Shown: piece after piece, positions 24,814 to 33,897 of the stretch
Layout of the letters: each line of letters begins with the position of its first letter
Numbering within the stretch: the first letter of the stretch is position 1
Origin: Lachnospiraceae bacterium
GTDB taxonomy: Bacteria > Bacillota > Clostridia > Lachnospirales > Lachnospiraceae
DNA: 64,000 nucleotides
Reading direction: 5' to 3'
Assembly (NCBI GenBank): GCA_015058015.1
Contig: SVDM01000003.1
Location: 62,001-126,000, forward strand
Translations under genes and position numbers: made by a program
Notes under the pieces: model-generated
The model's input: the letters and a program-made list of their open reading frames with translations, nothing else
Databases searched by the model: none
What the model was told of the DNA's origin: nothing

Positions 24814-25467
24814 CTACTCGCCGAATACAGCCTTGTAATCAGCCTGGAACTTAGCGATTCCCTGATCTGTTAACGGGTGCTTAGTCATCTGCTCTAATAC
24901 TGCATATGGAACAGTTGCAATATCAGCGCCTGCCAATGCACAGTCAATAACATGAGTTGTATTACGGATGCTGGCTGCTATAATCTCTGTCTCGATACCG
25001 TGTACCTGGAAGATCTCAGTAATAGTATGGATAAGATCAATACCGGGCATTGAGATATCATCAAGTCTTCCAAGGAAGGGAGATACATATGTAGCACCTG
25101 CTCTTGCTGCAAGAAGGGCCTGGTTAGCTGTAAAGATTAGAGTAACATTGGTCTTGATTCCTTCGGAAGCAAGAACCTTAACAGCCTTCAATCCTTCAAC
25201 AGTCATGGGGATTTTTACTACCATGTTGGGATGAATCTTAGCGATCTCACGTCCCTCTTTAATCATGCCTTCAGCATCAACTGTTGTAGCCTTAACCTCA
25301 CCGCTTATGGGGCCGTCAACGATAGATGTAATCTCTTTAATAACTTCGTTAAAATCTCTTCCCTCTTTGGCAATAAGAGAGGGGTTAGTGGTTACACCAC
25401 AGATGATACCCATATCATTGGCCTTCTTAATATCTTCAACCTTTGCTGTGTCAATAAAAAATCTCAT
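24814..25467 (-). CDS. Fructose-6-phosphate aldolase / transaldolase (TalC family)
   Basis: This 217-residue protein is of the short TalC/FSA type. The start [20 protein letters not shown] and the motif [13 protein letters not shown] are typical, and the Schiff-base Lys is in [15 protein letters not shown]. Such enzymes act as transaldolase or as fructose-6-phosphate aldolase; sequence alone does not settle which. The neighbouring split transketolase favours transaldolase in the non-oxidative pentose phosphate pathway. Confidence 0.93.
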   Translation of the reverse strand: MRFFIDTAKVEDIKKANDMGIICGVTTNPSLIAKEGRDFNEVIKEITSIVDGPISGEVKATTVDAEGMIKEGREIAKIHPNMVVKIPMTVEGLKAVKVLASEGIKTNVTLIFTANQALLAARAGATYVSPFLGRLDDISMPGIDLIHTITEIFQVHGIETEIIAASIRNTTHVIDCALAGADIATVPYAVLEQMTKHPLTDQGIAKFQADYKAVFGE

Positions 25468-25513
25468 TACAATTCCTCCTAAAATACTATGTTAATTGGT
25501 TTCTTTACGTAAA

Positions 25514-26113
25514 TTACAGTTCTGTTCTGCCTTCTAAGGCCCTAAGCAGGGTTACCTCGTCGATATATTCAAGGTCACCGCCCACCGGCACACCGCTGGC
25601 GATTCGGCTCACCTTAATCCCTACAGGCTTTAAAAGCTTGGCTATATACATAGCCGTGGTCTCCCCTTCCAAGCTGGAGTTGGTGGCTATAATAACCTCC
25701 TCCACATCGGTCTCGGAGATCCGGGTCATAAGCTCCTTAAGCTTAATATCACCGGGTCCTATCCCAAGCATAGGGGAGATAGCCCCGTGAAGTACGTGAT
25801 ATACCCCTTCGAATCTTCCGGTCTTCTCGTAAGCCGCTAAGTCCCTGGAGTTCTCCACCACCATAATAACCCGGTGGTCCCTCTGAGGATTACGACATAT
25901 GGGACAGACCTCCTCATCCGTTAAGGTGTAACATTCCTTGCAATAACGAACATTAAGCTTGGCATCAATAATGGATTCCGAAAGCTTCCTTACATCTTCC
26001 TCCGGCATATCCAGAATGTGAAATGCCAGCCTCTGAGCCGTCTTATTACCTACTCCCGGCAGGGATGACAAAGACCCTATTAATCTGCTGATATGACTGC
26101 TGTATACTTCCAT
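25514..26113 (-). CDS. recR: Recombination mediator RecR
   Basis: This 199-residue protein works with RecO and RecF to load RecA on single-stranded DNA. It has the helix-hairpin-helix [19 protein letters not shown], a four-cysteine zinc motif (CKECYTL then CPIC), and a Toprim domain containing [15 protein letters not shown]. It lies 10 nt after ybaB and belongs to the dnaX-ybaB-recR operon conserved across bacteria. Confidence 0.98.
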   Translation of the reverse strand: MEVYSSHISRLIGSLSSLPGVGNKTAQRLAFHILDMPEEDVRKLSESIIDAKLNVRYCKECYTLTDEEVCPICRNPQRDHRVIMVVENSRDLAAYEKTGRFEGVYHVLHGAISPMLGIGPGDIKLKELMTRISETDVEEVIIATNSSLEGETTAMYIAKLLKPVGIKVSRIASGVPVGGDLEYIDEVTLLRALEGRTEL

Positions 26114-26123
26114 TCTCTAGCTC

Positions 26124-26471
26124 CTAAAAGGGCATTCCTCCGCCAAGGCCCCCTGTGATACCGCCCATTGACTTAGCGGAAAATGCATCCACCTGGGCAA
26201 AAGCTTCGTTAATACTTGCCACAATAAGGTCCTCAAGCATCTCGATATCATCGGGATCAACCACATCTTCTGAGAGTTTAATGCTCTTTATAACCTTCTT
26301 ACCCGTAACGGTTGCAGTAACAGCTCCGCCGCCTGCCGTTCCGGTAAATTCCTTCTCTTCAAGTTCCTTGGCAGCCTCTTCCATCTGTCTCTGCATCTTC
26401 TGAGCCTGCTTCATAAGATTGCCCATGTTACCGGGCATTCCGCCTCCCGGAAATCCACCTCTTTTTGCCAT
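26124..26471 (-). CDS. YbaB/EbfC nucleoid-associated protein
   Basis: This 115-residue DNA-binding protein has a Gly/Met-rich start (GGMPGNMGNLMKQAQKMQRQ) and the core GTAGGGAVTATVTGKK, then a Gly-rich tail. It matches YbaB/EbfC in length and in position between dnaX and recR. It forms dimers that coat DNA. Confidence 0.95.
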   Translation of the reverse strand: MAKRGGFPGGGMPGNMGNLMKQAQKMQRQMEEAAKELEEKEFTGTAGGGAVTATVTGKKVIKSIKLSEDVVDPDDIEMLEDLIVASINEAFAQVDAFSAKSMGGITGGLGGGMPF

Positions 26472-26472
26472 A

Positions 26473-28071
26473 CTAATCTTCCTCCTCTATAGGCATGTTA
26501 ATTCCTTCTATATTGGTTAAATCTATAATTGGACCGCTATATCCGTCAGCTAAACTGGTTCTTGCGATGGTCAGTTTCACCGACTTGCCTATGTGGCTTT
26601 CGATACAACGCTTGATTTCTTCTAATGGTTCCTCACTGACAGTAAGGAATCTGGTTCCCACTTCATTGGCTCCCACCAGTTCCAAAGTATCTTCCTTGCA
26701 GCTTATCTCACCTGCGGAAGCGTACATGGATAGGGGCATGGGTAACTTCTTGCATATGGTCTTCCACTGGGAAGCCACATATTGCAAATCCTCCGGTAGG
26801 GCGGAAATGTCCATTTTAGCCGGGGCTTTAGGTGCGGTCGCCGGTGTGCCCTGAAGCACTTCCATATCAGGTGTGGCCTGACTACTTCCGGCCGCAGATG
26901 CATCCGCCCTGATGACCCCTGATTCTATCCTCTCTTCTAATTGGGATATTCTTTGAATCAGTGATTCATTGTCAGCTTCCATCTGGGGCTTGCACAGCTT
27001 GATAAGGGCTACTTCCAGAAGTATCCTCTTTTGTCTGGCATCCTTCATCTGACCGGACAGATCCGAGAAGACTCTGATAAAGCGCATCAGGTCATTATAA
27101 TCTGCCTTAGCGGACTGTTCCTTCAAGACCGCTAAGTTCTCAGATGATATATCTATAACGTCCTCCATATCCTCGGAGCTCTTAAGGAGCAAGAGATTAC
27201 GAAGGTACCAGGTAAATTCATTCACAAAGTTGGACAGTTCCTTGCCGGAGAAGACTATGTTCTCAACCTCGTGCATAAGGCCCGTAACATCCTTAGACAG
27301 AACCAGGTCAAAGAGTCGGCCGAAGACGCTTGTGTCTACTGCACCCAGGGTTTCTAACACGCTGTCGTAGGTCAGGGTCTCTCCCATATGGAAGGAGATG
27401 CACTGGTCCATAAGGCTTAAGGCGTCACGCATGGAGCCGTCTGCCACCCTGGCTATATAAGTTACAGCCTTGTCCTCAATCTCCACATTCTCCTTGGCCG
27501 CCAGTTCCTTAATACGATTACCGATGGTATCAATGGATATTCGGCGGAAATCGTAACGCTGGCATCTGGAAAGAACTGTAACGGGAATCTTGTGAACCTC
27601 AGTGGTAGCCAGGATAAATATTACGTATTCCGGGGGCTCCTCCAAGGTCTTAAGCAAAGCATTATAGGCTCCCGCAGAAAGCATGTGAACCTCGTCTATG
27701 ATGTAGACCCTGTAGCGGCCCTCTGTAGGACGATAGGTTACCTCTTCTCTAATCTCCCTTATATTGTCAACGCCATTGTTAGAAGCGGCGTCAATCTCTG
27801 CCACATTCATGGATCTGCCTTCAAGAATAGCTTTACACGTAGGGCACTCATTACAGGGGCTGCCATCTATCGGATGTTCGCAGTTAACCGCCCTTGCAAA
27901 TACCTTAGCAATGGTGGTCTTACCCGTTCCTCTTGTGCCGCAAAAAAGATAAGCATGGCCGATACGGTCTGCTTTTATCTGATTCTTTAGAGTTGTAACT
28001 ATATGGTCCTGTCCCTTAACATCTTCGAATTCCTGAGGACGGAACTTTCTATACAAAGCAACGTAAGACAT
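26473..28071 (-). CDS. dnaX: DNA polymerase III subunit gamma/tau
   Basis: This 532-residue clamp-loader subunit has the AAA+ Walker A GTRGTGKTT, a zinc-binding region (CEHPIDGSPCNECPTC), Walker B DEVHML and sensor 1 LATTEVHKIP. Domain III follows, then a linker rich in Ala and Pro (about residues 385-420) and a tau-type C-terminal region. It opens the dnaX-ybaB-recR operon. No SRP RNA gene was seen directly upstream. Confidence 0.97.
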   Translation of the reverse strand: MSYVALYRKFRPQEFEDVKGQDHIVTTLKNQIKADRIGHAYLFCGTRGTGKTTIAKVFARAVNCEHPIDGSPCNECPTCKAILEGRSMNVAEIDAASNNGVDNIREIREEVTYRPTEGRYRVYIIDEVHMLSAGAYNALLKTLEEPPEYVIFILATTEVHKIPVTVLSRCQRYDFRRISIDTIGNRIKELAAKENVEIEDKAVTYIARVADGSMRDALSLMDQCISFHMGETLTYDSVLETLGAVDTSVFGRLFDLVLSKDVTGLMHEVENIVFSGKELSNFVNEFTWYLRNLLLLKSSEDMEDVIDISSENLAVLKEQSAKADYNDLMRFIRVFSDLSGQMKDARQKRILLEVALIKLCKPQMEADNESLIQRISQLEERIESGVIRADASAAGSSQATPDMEVLQGTPATAPKAPAKMDISALPEDLQYVASQWKTICKKLPMPLSMYASAGEISCKEDTLELVGANEVGTRFLTVSEEPLEEIKRCIESHIGKSVKLTIARTSLADGYSGPIIDLTNIEGINMPIEEED

Positions 28072-28173
28072 AATACTCCACTTTTCTATCTAAACTCAAA
28101 ACATCAAAGATATCTTATCATAACAAGCCCCCTCTTACAATAAAGAAGAAAAATATATATCCTGATTTAAATT

Positions 28174-28210
28174 TAAAAAAACAGGCCCCGGAAACTTTCC
28201 GAAGCCTGTG
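28174..28210 (-). terminator. terminator after the surface protein gene
   Basis: CACAGGCTTCGGAAAG pairs with CTTTCCGGGGCCTGT with small internal mismatches, followed by seven T on the minus strand. It lies about 20 nt after the stop at 28232. Confidence 0.85.
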
Positions 28211-28231
28211 AAAAACCTTTATTATGGAATT

Positions 28232-29935
28232 TTATCTCATATATCTCTTCTTGCCGTATACTGCAAGTCCCATTCCTGAGACGATTGCAAGAGCAGCAAA
28301 GAGAAGAATCATGTTAGCGTCACCTGTATTAGGTGCAGCGCCTGTAACTGTAAAGGATGCAGTTGCAAATCCATCAGTTGACTGGATAGTAACTGTATGC
28401 GGGCCTGCATCGAGAGCATCTAAGTATTCTGATGCGATGGTTACGACGGTTGAACCTTCTTCAAGCTGAACGTACTTCATGGGAACAACCTTGTCATCTA
28501 CACGAACAGCAACAAACTTGCTGAGGTCAGCATTAGACTTTACTGTGAGGCCTTTGCCTGAACCATGTTTGTACTGAATCTTCTCGCCTGCATCGCCGGT
28601 CTTAACGATGTCGTATTTTTCTTCATCTGCGCCTTTGAATAATTCTGAGGGAGAAAGATTAAATATAGAGCCGTCTCCGGCAAGTAATCTGTAATATGAA
28701 ATAACACCCTCAAGAGAATCTTTGGTTGCCAGATAGTCATCCATATCGCTAACCTGGAATGCGCCTGTTTCTTTGTTGTAGAATTTCTGAATTGCTTTAT
28801 AAGTTGTTGCGGCTTTCGAAGTGTTACCTACAATGCTATATGCAGCAAGCGCAAGACCTGTTGTATTTGCATTAGAGCCATATGCTAAAGCGTAGCATAC
28901 CGAACCATCTTCAAGAGTATAATCAGCCAAATTATTAACAAGTGCGTTTACTATATCTTTTGATCCTGAATCTGATGCAAGTATTTCAGCAAATTTTGCA
29001 TCATTATCTCCAGCGTATCCATAATAATATATACCCTTACCCGGCTGGAACACTTGTATTACAACACAATTGTTACCCCAAGATGCCATTGCAACCTGTC
29101 CATTTTCAACCTTCACATGAGGCTGAAGAGCATTTATTACTGTTTGCTCTTTTCCGGTTTTAGCATAATAGCCATACTGGTCTTTAGTGTAATCTGTTCC
29201 CTCTATAAGGGTCGAAAAAGCCTCCGCTCCATTATCAAAGGCATCTGCCAAGCTGAATGTATACTCATCTGATTCAGCCACATCATTAACAGTCTTTTCT
29301 GCGCCGCCATATCCGTTGGGATAGTAATATTCCTTTGCAGCAGCAATAATCTTTGTTTTCCATTCATCAGCATTAGGTATGCTTGATTTATACTTGTCTA
29401 ATACTGCCAAGCAAAGTGTAAGGTTGTACGGTGACCCACTAATTATAATAGGATTGCCTGTCCATGTACTAGCCATTTTATCCGCAAACAATGTACAATA
29501 ATTCTGGCCATTAAAAGACGCCGGATTTTCTCCAGTTATGGACAAAATAGCTATAATACCTGCATACACAGTGGGGTCTGCAGATACAATTTTACCGCTA
29601 AAACCATCAACAGTCTTAATCTCTCCGTTATACTTTGCAAGATTATCCGCTAATGAATCCTTAAAAAGCTGAGTAAGCTTTGTTACTGACTCTGATTTAA
29701 CACCCGACATATTTGAAAGGAATACATTATAGTATGCCTGCATAATATAAGCCGGATCTACAGTTGTTGCTGTAAGGTTTTTGTAAATATTTGATGCGTA
29801 CCACTCGACTGTTGTGGAAACTTCATCTGCTACCATTCCCGGAGTTAATTCCGGATCAGTTGCTGCAAATGCCGACGATGCCATGGACATTACCATTACG
29901 GCTGTCAGCAAAATTGCCATTATTTTTTTCTTCAC
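28232..29935 (-). CDS. Secreted surface protein with C-terminal sorting signal
   Basis: This 567-residue protein starts at a GTG (VKKKIMAILL) that has AAGGAGGA at good spacing; the longer in-frame ATG at 30010 would place 25 residues before the signal peptide. The signal peptide ends near SSAFA. The middle contains helical repeats such as NTTGLALAAYSIVGN that resemble alpha/alpha-toroid domains of the prenyltransferase/squalene cyclase type. The C-terminus has APNTGD, a hydrophobic stretch (MILLFAALAIVSGMGLAVYG) and the basic tail KKRYMR. That is the layout of a sortase substrate, although the motif is not classical LPxTG. Function unknown. Confidence 0.8.
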   Translation of the reverse strand: MKKKIMAILLTAVMVMSMASSAFAATDPELTPGMVADEVSTTVEWYASNIYKNLTATTVDPAYIMQAYYNVFLSNMSGVKSESVTKLTQLFKDSLADNLAKYNGEIKTVDGFSGKIVSADPTVYAGIIAILSITGENPASFNGQNYCTLFADKMASTWTGNPIIISGSPYNLTLCLAVLDKYKSSIPNADEWKTKIIAAAKEYYYPNGYGGAEKTVNDVAESDEYTFSLADAFDNGAEAFSTLIEGTDYTKDQYGYYAKTGKEQTVINALQPHVKVENGQVAMASWGNNCVVIQVFQPGKGIYYYGYAGDNDAKFAEILASDSGSKDIVNALVNNLADYTLEDGSVCYALAYGSNANTTGLALAAYSIVGNTSKAATTYKAIQKFYNKETGAFQVSDMDDYLATKDSLEGVISYYRLLAGDGSIFNLSPSELFKGADEEKYDIVKTGDAGEKIQYKHGSGKGLTVKSNADLSKFVAVRVDDKVVPMKYVQLEEGSTVVTIASEYLDALDAGPHTVTIQSTDGFATASFTVTGAAPNTGDANMILLFAALAIVSGMGLAVYGKKRYMR

Positions 29936-30143
29936 TTTAAAATTCCTCCTTGCATTATGCTTTGAAAGCCAAAGTTTTTCCTTATGGCCTTCAATTATTC
30001 TCCACGCCAATGTGTTGATTTTCCTTCGTTATTATAGGAAATCACACCCCAAAGAAATTATAGATGCTTTGCAAAATAAAAGTCAATAATTTACATAGCA
30101 CATAAGTAAAAACTTATGCCCTATTATTTCCAGTTCTGCGCAT

Positions 30144-30173
30144 AAAAAATCCCCGCAGCAAAACTGCGAGGAC
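30144..30173 (-). terminator. terminator of the two-component operon
   Basis: TCCTCGCAG pairs with CTGCGGGGA around TTTTG, followed by a T run on the minus strand, 15 nt after the response regulator stop. Confidence 0.85.
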
Positions 30174-30187
30174 ATTTTCCTACTTTA

Positions 30188-30877
30188 TTAAATTTTAAAT
30201 CGGTAACCCACACCCCAGATTGTCTCGATGTATTGAGGCTTGGCGGTGTTGAGCTCCACCTTCTCACGAATCTTCTTGATATGAACCGTAACTGTAGCGA
30301 TATCGCCAATGGATTCCATATCCCAGATCTTGCTGAAGAGCTCTTCCTTAGTAAATACGTGGTTGGGATTCTCAGCCAGGAAGGTAAGGAGGTCGAACTC
30401 CTTGGTGGTGAAGGTCTTCTCTTCCCCGTTAACCCAGACTCTTCTGGCGGTCTTATCAATCTTGATACCACGAATCTCGATTATATCGTTATCCTGTTTG
30501 CTGCTGCCGATAAGGCGCTCATATCTGGAGAGATGGGCCTTAACTCTTGCCACCAGCTCGCTGGGGCTAAAGGGCTTGGTGATGTAGTCGTCTGCCCCCA
30601 GACCAAGACCGTGAATCTTGTCAATATCATCTTTCTTGGCTGAAACCATGATAATGGGTGCATTCTTTACTTCACGAATCTTCTTGCAAATGTCGAAGCC
30701 GTCTGTTCCCGGAAGCATGAGGTCTAATATATAGAGGTCAAAATCCTCATTCAAAGCCCGCTTCATGCCTGCGGTTCCGTCATTTTCAATGTGTACTTCG
30801 AAGCCGCTAAGCTCTAAATAATCCTTCTCAAGGTCAGCGATGCTTTCTTCATCTTCTACTATCAATATCCTGCTCAT
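30188..30877 (-). CDS. OmpR-family response regulator
   Basis: This 229-residue regulator has a receiver domain (phosphorylated Asp in LYILDLMLPG, Lys in DYITKPFSP) and a winged-helix DNA-binding domain ending TIWGVGYRFKI. It is encoded by the gene overlapping the 3' partner histidine kinase by 29 nt, so they form one system. Targets are unknown; the adjacent surface protein gene is a candidate. Confidence 0.94.
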   Translation of the reverse strand: MSRILIVEDEESIADLEKDYLELSGFEVHIENDGTAGMKRALNEDFDLYILDLMLPGTDGFDICKKIREVKNAPIIMVSAKKDDIDKIHGLGLGADDYITKPFSPSELVARVKAHLSRYERLIGSSKQDNDIIEIRGIKIDKTARRVWVNGEEKTFTTKEFDLLTFLAENPNHVFTKEELFSKIWDMESIGDIATVTVHIKKIREKVELNTAKPQYIETIWGVGYRFKI

Positions 30878-32360
30878 ATGGTACCTCCTGATATTTTCTT
30901 AATACGAAATACATGGTCGTGCCGTAGTATTCCTTACTTGAAGCCCATATCTTACCCCCATGGTCTTCAACTATCTTCTTAACAATAGACAGCCCGATTC
31001 CGGAACCTCCCTGGGCAGAATTCCTGGAGGCATCCGTTCTGTAGAATCTGTCGAATATATACGGTATATCCTTTTGAGCAATGCCCTTACCGTTATCTTC
31101 AATCTCCACCTGAATAAAGTCGCCTACGTCCTTAATCCTGATGTCGATATGACCGATCTCCTTGTCGATGTACTTGGCAGAGTTACCGATAATGTTATGA
31201 ATAACACGGGACAGCTGCTCCGCATCGGCTATAACCAGCACCCCGTCTTCCACGGAATTGCTGTAGCTTAGTTTTATATTCTTGGACTCCAAGTCGAAGC
31301 TTAGTTCATCAACACAGTCTTCAAAATACTCTCTGACATTTATCTTCTTGAAGTTATATGGAATCCTGTTGGTGTCAATCTTACAATAGAGAGTCAGCTC
31401 ATTTATTAGGGCGTCCATTTCGTTAGCTTTATTATAAATTGTGCGGATGTATTTGTCCATTTTCTCAGGAGTATCCGCCACTCCGTCCATGATACCTTCT
31501 ACGTAACCCTTTACCGCAGTAATGGGGGTCTTTAAGTCATGGGAGATATTACTGATAAGCTCTTTATTCTCCTTGTCACTTTCAAGCTTCTCCTCCGTGG
31601 AGGCTTTGAGGCGGACCCTCATCTCCTCGAAGTTGCTTACCAGCTCACCCAAATCATCATTGGAGTCATACTCTAAGGTAAAGTCCAGATTCCCCTCGGC
31701 AATATTCCTGGTGGCTTCCTTCAACTTCTGCAACGGGGTAATAATACCCTTATAGATCCACCAGGTAAGAAAGAGGCTGGTAAAGATAAGAACCAATACC
31801 ATAGAGAGAATTACCTGAAACCACAAATCTCGAAATTCAGGTGATTGCTGCTGGGCCGGAGTCACAATAAAGACGCTTCCATGTTCTATGGTCTCATTGG
31901 AGAAATCAATCATTCGAACCAGGACATCAAAGCCGCCGCTTATGTATATTCCCCTGTTAATATCAATGGCTGTGGCATTGTACTTGGGCAGATGCTGATA
32001 CAGCTTGGAGTCTTCTATCCCGGAACCGTCAAAGAGAATTCTCTCTCCGTCACGCACTACTATATAGGAATCCTGATAGGACATACTTGTATTGACCCCT
32101 CTGAAATATTCCAAATCCGCAAATTTCTCAGGATTATGGTGCAATACGTCCGTCATCTCATCATAGATGGTCTTGGAGTACTGGTCCGGGAACTTTATGG
32201 AATTGCCCATAAAGACGTATTCTGTTGTGTCTATATTATACTTCTTCTCAAGGTGGGATGTGTAGAATCTGGTAAGCCCTAAGATAACTCCCGCCGTTAA
32301 AAGAATGGGCATAATAATCATTATAAGAAATGATGTGATAAGTCGTTTTTGTAATCCCAT
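30849..32360 (-). CDS. Sensor histidine kinase with HAMP domain
   Basis: This 503-residue kinase has an N-terminal membrane segment (about 8-30), an extracytoplasmic sensor region of about 150 residues, a second membrane segment, HAMP, the H-box NISHDLKTPITAVKG, and a HATPase domain (N box IHNIIGNSAKY, G1 DNGKGI, G2 GSGIGLSIV). The start at 32360 (MGLQKRL) has GGAAGGA 7 nt upstream; the ATG 30 nt earlier does not. The ligand is not known. Confidence 0.93.
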   Translation of the reverse strand: MGLQKRLITSFLIMIIMPILLTAGVILGLTRFYTSHLEKKYNIDTTEYVFMGNSIKFPDQYSKTIYDEMTDVLHHNPEKFADLEYFRGVNTSMSYQDSYIVVRDGERILFDGSGIEDSKLYQHLPKYNATAIDINRGIYISGGFDVLVRMIDFSNETIEHGSVFIVTPAQQQSPEFRDLWFQVILSMVLVLIFTSLFLTWWIYKGIITPLQKLKEATRNIAEGNLDFTLEYDSNDDLGELVSNFEEMRVRLKASTEEKLESDKENKELISNISHDLKTPITAVKGYVEGIMDGVADTPEKMDKYIRTIYNKANEMDALINELTLYCKIDTNRIPYNFKKINVREYFEDCVDELSFDLESKNIKLSYSNSVEDGVLVIADAEQLSRVIHNIIGNSAKYIDKEIGHIDIRIKDVGDFIQVEIEDNGKGIAQKDIPYIFDRFYRTDASRNSAQGGSGIGLSIVKKIVEDHGGKIWASSKEYYGTTMYFVLRKYQEVPYEQDIDSRR

Positions 32361-32381
32361 AACTAAATCCTTCCAAGTAGA

Positions 32382-32411
32382 ATTATACATGAGTTTCTCT
32401 AGTGTTTACAA
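32382..32411 (-). promoter_or_regulatory. promoter of the two-component operon
   Basis: TTGTAA and TATAAT are separated by 18 nt on the minus strand, about 22 nt upstream of the kinase start codon. Confidence 0.6.
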
Positions 32412-32427
32412 GTATTGATTGTGCGCA

Positions 32428-32459
32428 AAAAAAGTCATGGGATAATTCTCCCACGACTT
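32428..32459 (-). terminator. terminator after bioY
   Basis: AAGTCGTGGGA pairs with TCCCATGACTT (one mismatch) and is followed by seven T on the minus strand. Confidence 0.88.
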
Positions 32460-32467
32460 CATCATTA

Positions 32468-33028
32468 TTATTCAGTTACCCGCCTAAGAGCCGGAATAAT
32501 CTGTGCTACCACCACAGCTTTTACCGCATCCAGCGGAATAAAGGGAACGAATCCCGTAAGGAAGGCCGTCTGTAAGTTGTAATGCATTACGGCCATAAGA
32601 TAGAGCATTCCGATAACGTCTATTACTACTACGCCCACAACAGCACATATGGTGTATCTGATTCGGTTGTATTCTTTGCCTCTGATAAGAGGAAGCAGGG
32701 CAAGCACAATGGGAAATGCCCATGTATAAGCACCATAAGGCGCCATCAAATATCCGATACCGCTACCGCCTCCCACGAATACGGGAAGTCCTATGATTCC
32801 CAGCAGGAACCAGGTAAATCCTATAAGAAGGGATTCCGATAAAGGAAATAATAGTCCTATAAGCAGCACCATGAAGTTCATCAAGGTAATCTTAGGCGCC
32901 ATAGGCAGTGGTGTAGGGATACTTAAATATGCTGATATGCATAAGATTGCAGCAAATAAACCGCATATAACCAGTCGCTTGGTTGAAAGCGTACCGGTGG
33001 TAGTTCTGATCTCGTTAGTGTTGTTCAT
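32468..33028 (-). CDS. bioY: Biotin transporter BioY (ECF S component)
   Basis: This 186-residue membrane protein is the biotin-binding subunit of an ECF transporter. It has about six helices; the motifs LMNFMVLLIGLLF and GGGSGIGYLMAPYGAY, and the C-terminal FIPLDAVKAVVVAQI, match the BioY family. No bioM or bioN is adjacent, so it probably uses a shared energizing module or works alone. A BirA-type operator overlaps its promoter. Confidence 0.95.
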   Translation of the reverse strand: MNNTNEIRTTTGTLSTKRLVICGLFAAILCISAYLSIPTPLPMAPKITLMNFMVLLIGLLFPLSESLLIGFTWFLLGIIGLPVFVGGGSGIGYLMAPYGAYTWAFPIVLALLPLIRGKEYNRIRYTICAVVGVVVIDVIGMLYLMAVMHYNLQTAFLTGFVPFIPLDAVKAVVVAQIIPALRRVTE

Positions 33029-33059
33029 CTTTTAGTTCTCCTTTTGTCATGACTTTTAT

Positions 33060-33088
33060 AGAATAGCCTCCCAAAAGGAGATTGTCAA
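33060..33088 (-). promoter_or_regulatory. promoter of bioY
   Basis: A perfect TTGACA and TATTCT are separated by 17 nt on the minus strand, about 32 nt upstream of the bioY start codon. The -35 lies inside the BirA-type operator. Confidence 0.75.
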
Positions 33089-33113
33089 CCATTATTTATA
33101 AAATGGGTGACAA
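33082..33113 (-). promoter_or_regulatory. BirA-type biotin operator controlling bioY
   Basis: On the minus strand TTGTCACCC-N14-GGTTGACAA is a close match to the BirA operator (TTGTnAACC-N14-16-GGTTnACAA). The right half-site is exact and the left has one change. It covers the bioY -35 element, and the left half-site lies across the last codons of birA. Confidence 0.8.
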
Positions 33114-33896
33114 TAATTTATTCAGTATTTCCGAAACCAGCTGATTCCTGGTGCAGGTTGCCTGTCCCGGAGGAAAGAGTCCGGTAGCGATGTCCTGCAA
33201 CTCGTCCGGGAACTCAGAGATGTCAACGTCAAAGTTTATGCCTATTCCCACAACAATCCACTGAACCAGGCCGGTTTCAAACTCCGTGCCTGCTTCCGTA
33301 AGGATACCGCAGATCTTCTTATCTCCTAAAAATAAGTCATTGATGGGTTTAAGTCTTGGACGATTGCCCGTTAAGGTTTCTATGGCATCACACACTGCAT
33401 TACCTGTGGTGGTGGTGATGTCATCAGGCTTAAGACTTGGCAGCTTTTCAGGTTTTAAAAGAAGGCTCATATATAAGCCACCCTTTGGGGAGAAGAAGCT
33501 GTGATCTCTTCTGCCCCTGCCTTCCGTCTGCTCATTGGCCAGCACCAGAGTACCGTGGGGCATACCCGCTATAGCAAGTTCCTTGGCAATACGGTTAGTG
33601 GAGCCGGTGGTTTCGAATATACGAATTAAGCCTTCCGGGTCTGCCTGATAGTAGGCCCTAAGGCTGTCATTTAACGCATGAATAATGCCCGGGGAAGATA
33701 GGATGTCATTATCTGCCGTTAGCTTATATCCCTTTTTGCTTACGGCGTCAATGGAATAGCCGGCTTTGCGAAGCTCATTTATAGCCTTCCAAACCGCATT
33801 ACGAGATAACCCCAGGGTGTGGGCCATGCCCTCCCCTGAGGTATATGTGTCTTTATTATTCTCAAGAAATTCTAATACTTTATCTTTTGAACTCAT
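33096..33896 (-). CDS. birA: Bifunctional biotin ligase / biotin operon repressor
   Basis: This 266-residue protein has an N-terminal winged helix-turn-helix (about residues 1-60, SGEGMAHTLGLSRNAVWKAIN) and a biotin-protein ligase domain with GRGRRDHSFFSPKGGLYMSL and the active-site region KPINDLFLGDKKICGILTE. It attaches biotin to carboxylase subunits and, when charged with biotinyl-AMP, represses biotin genes. The start codon is immediately after the metK stop, so it is in the same transcript as metK. A matching operator lies in front of bioY. Confidence 0.95.
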   Translation of the reverse strand: MSSKDKVLEFLENNKDTYTSGEGMAHTLGLSRNAVWKAINELRKAGYSIDAVSKKGYKLTADNDILSSPGIIHALNDSLRAYYQADPEGLIRIFETTGSTNRIAKELAIAGMPHGTLVLANEQTEGRGRRDHSFFSPKGGLYMSLLLKPEKLPSLKPDDITTTTGNAVCDAIETLTGNRPRLKPINDLFLGDKKICGILTEAGTEFETGLVQWIVVGIGINFDVDISEFPDELQDIATGLFPPGQATCTRNQLVSEILNKLLSPIL

Positions 33897-33897
33897 C

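Noticed and set aside
28072-28231. SRP RNA gene next to dnaX
   Set aside because: The gap is short, AT-rich and taken up by a terminator; no SRP RNA core motif is seen.
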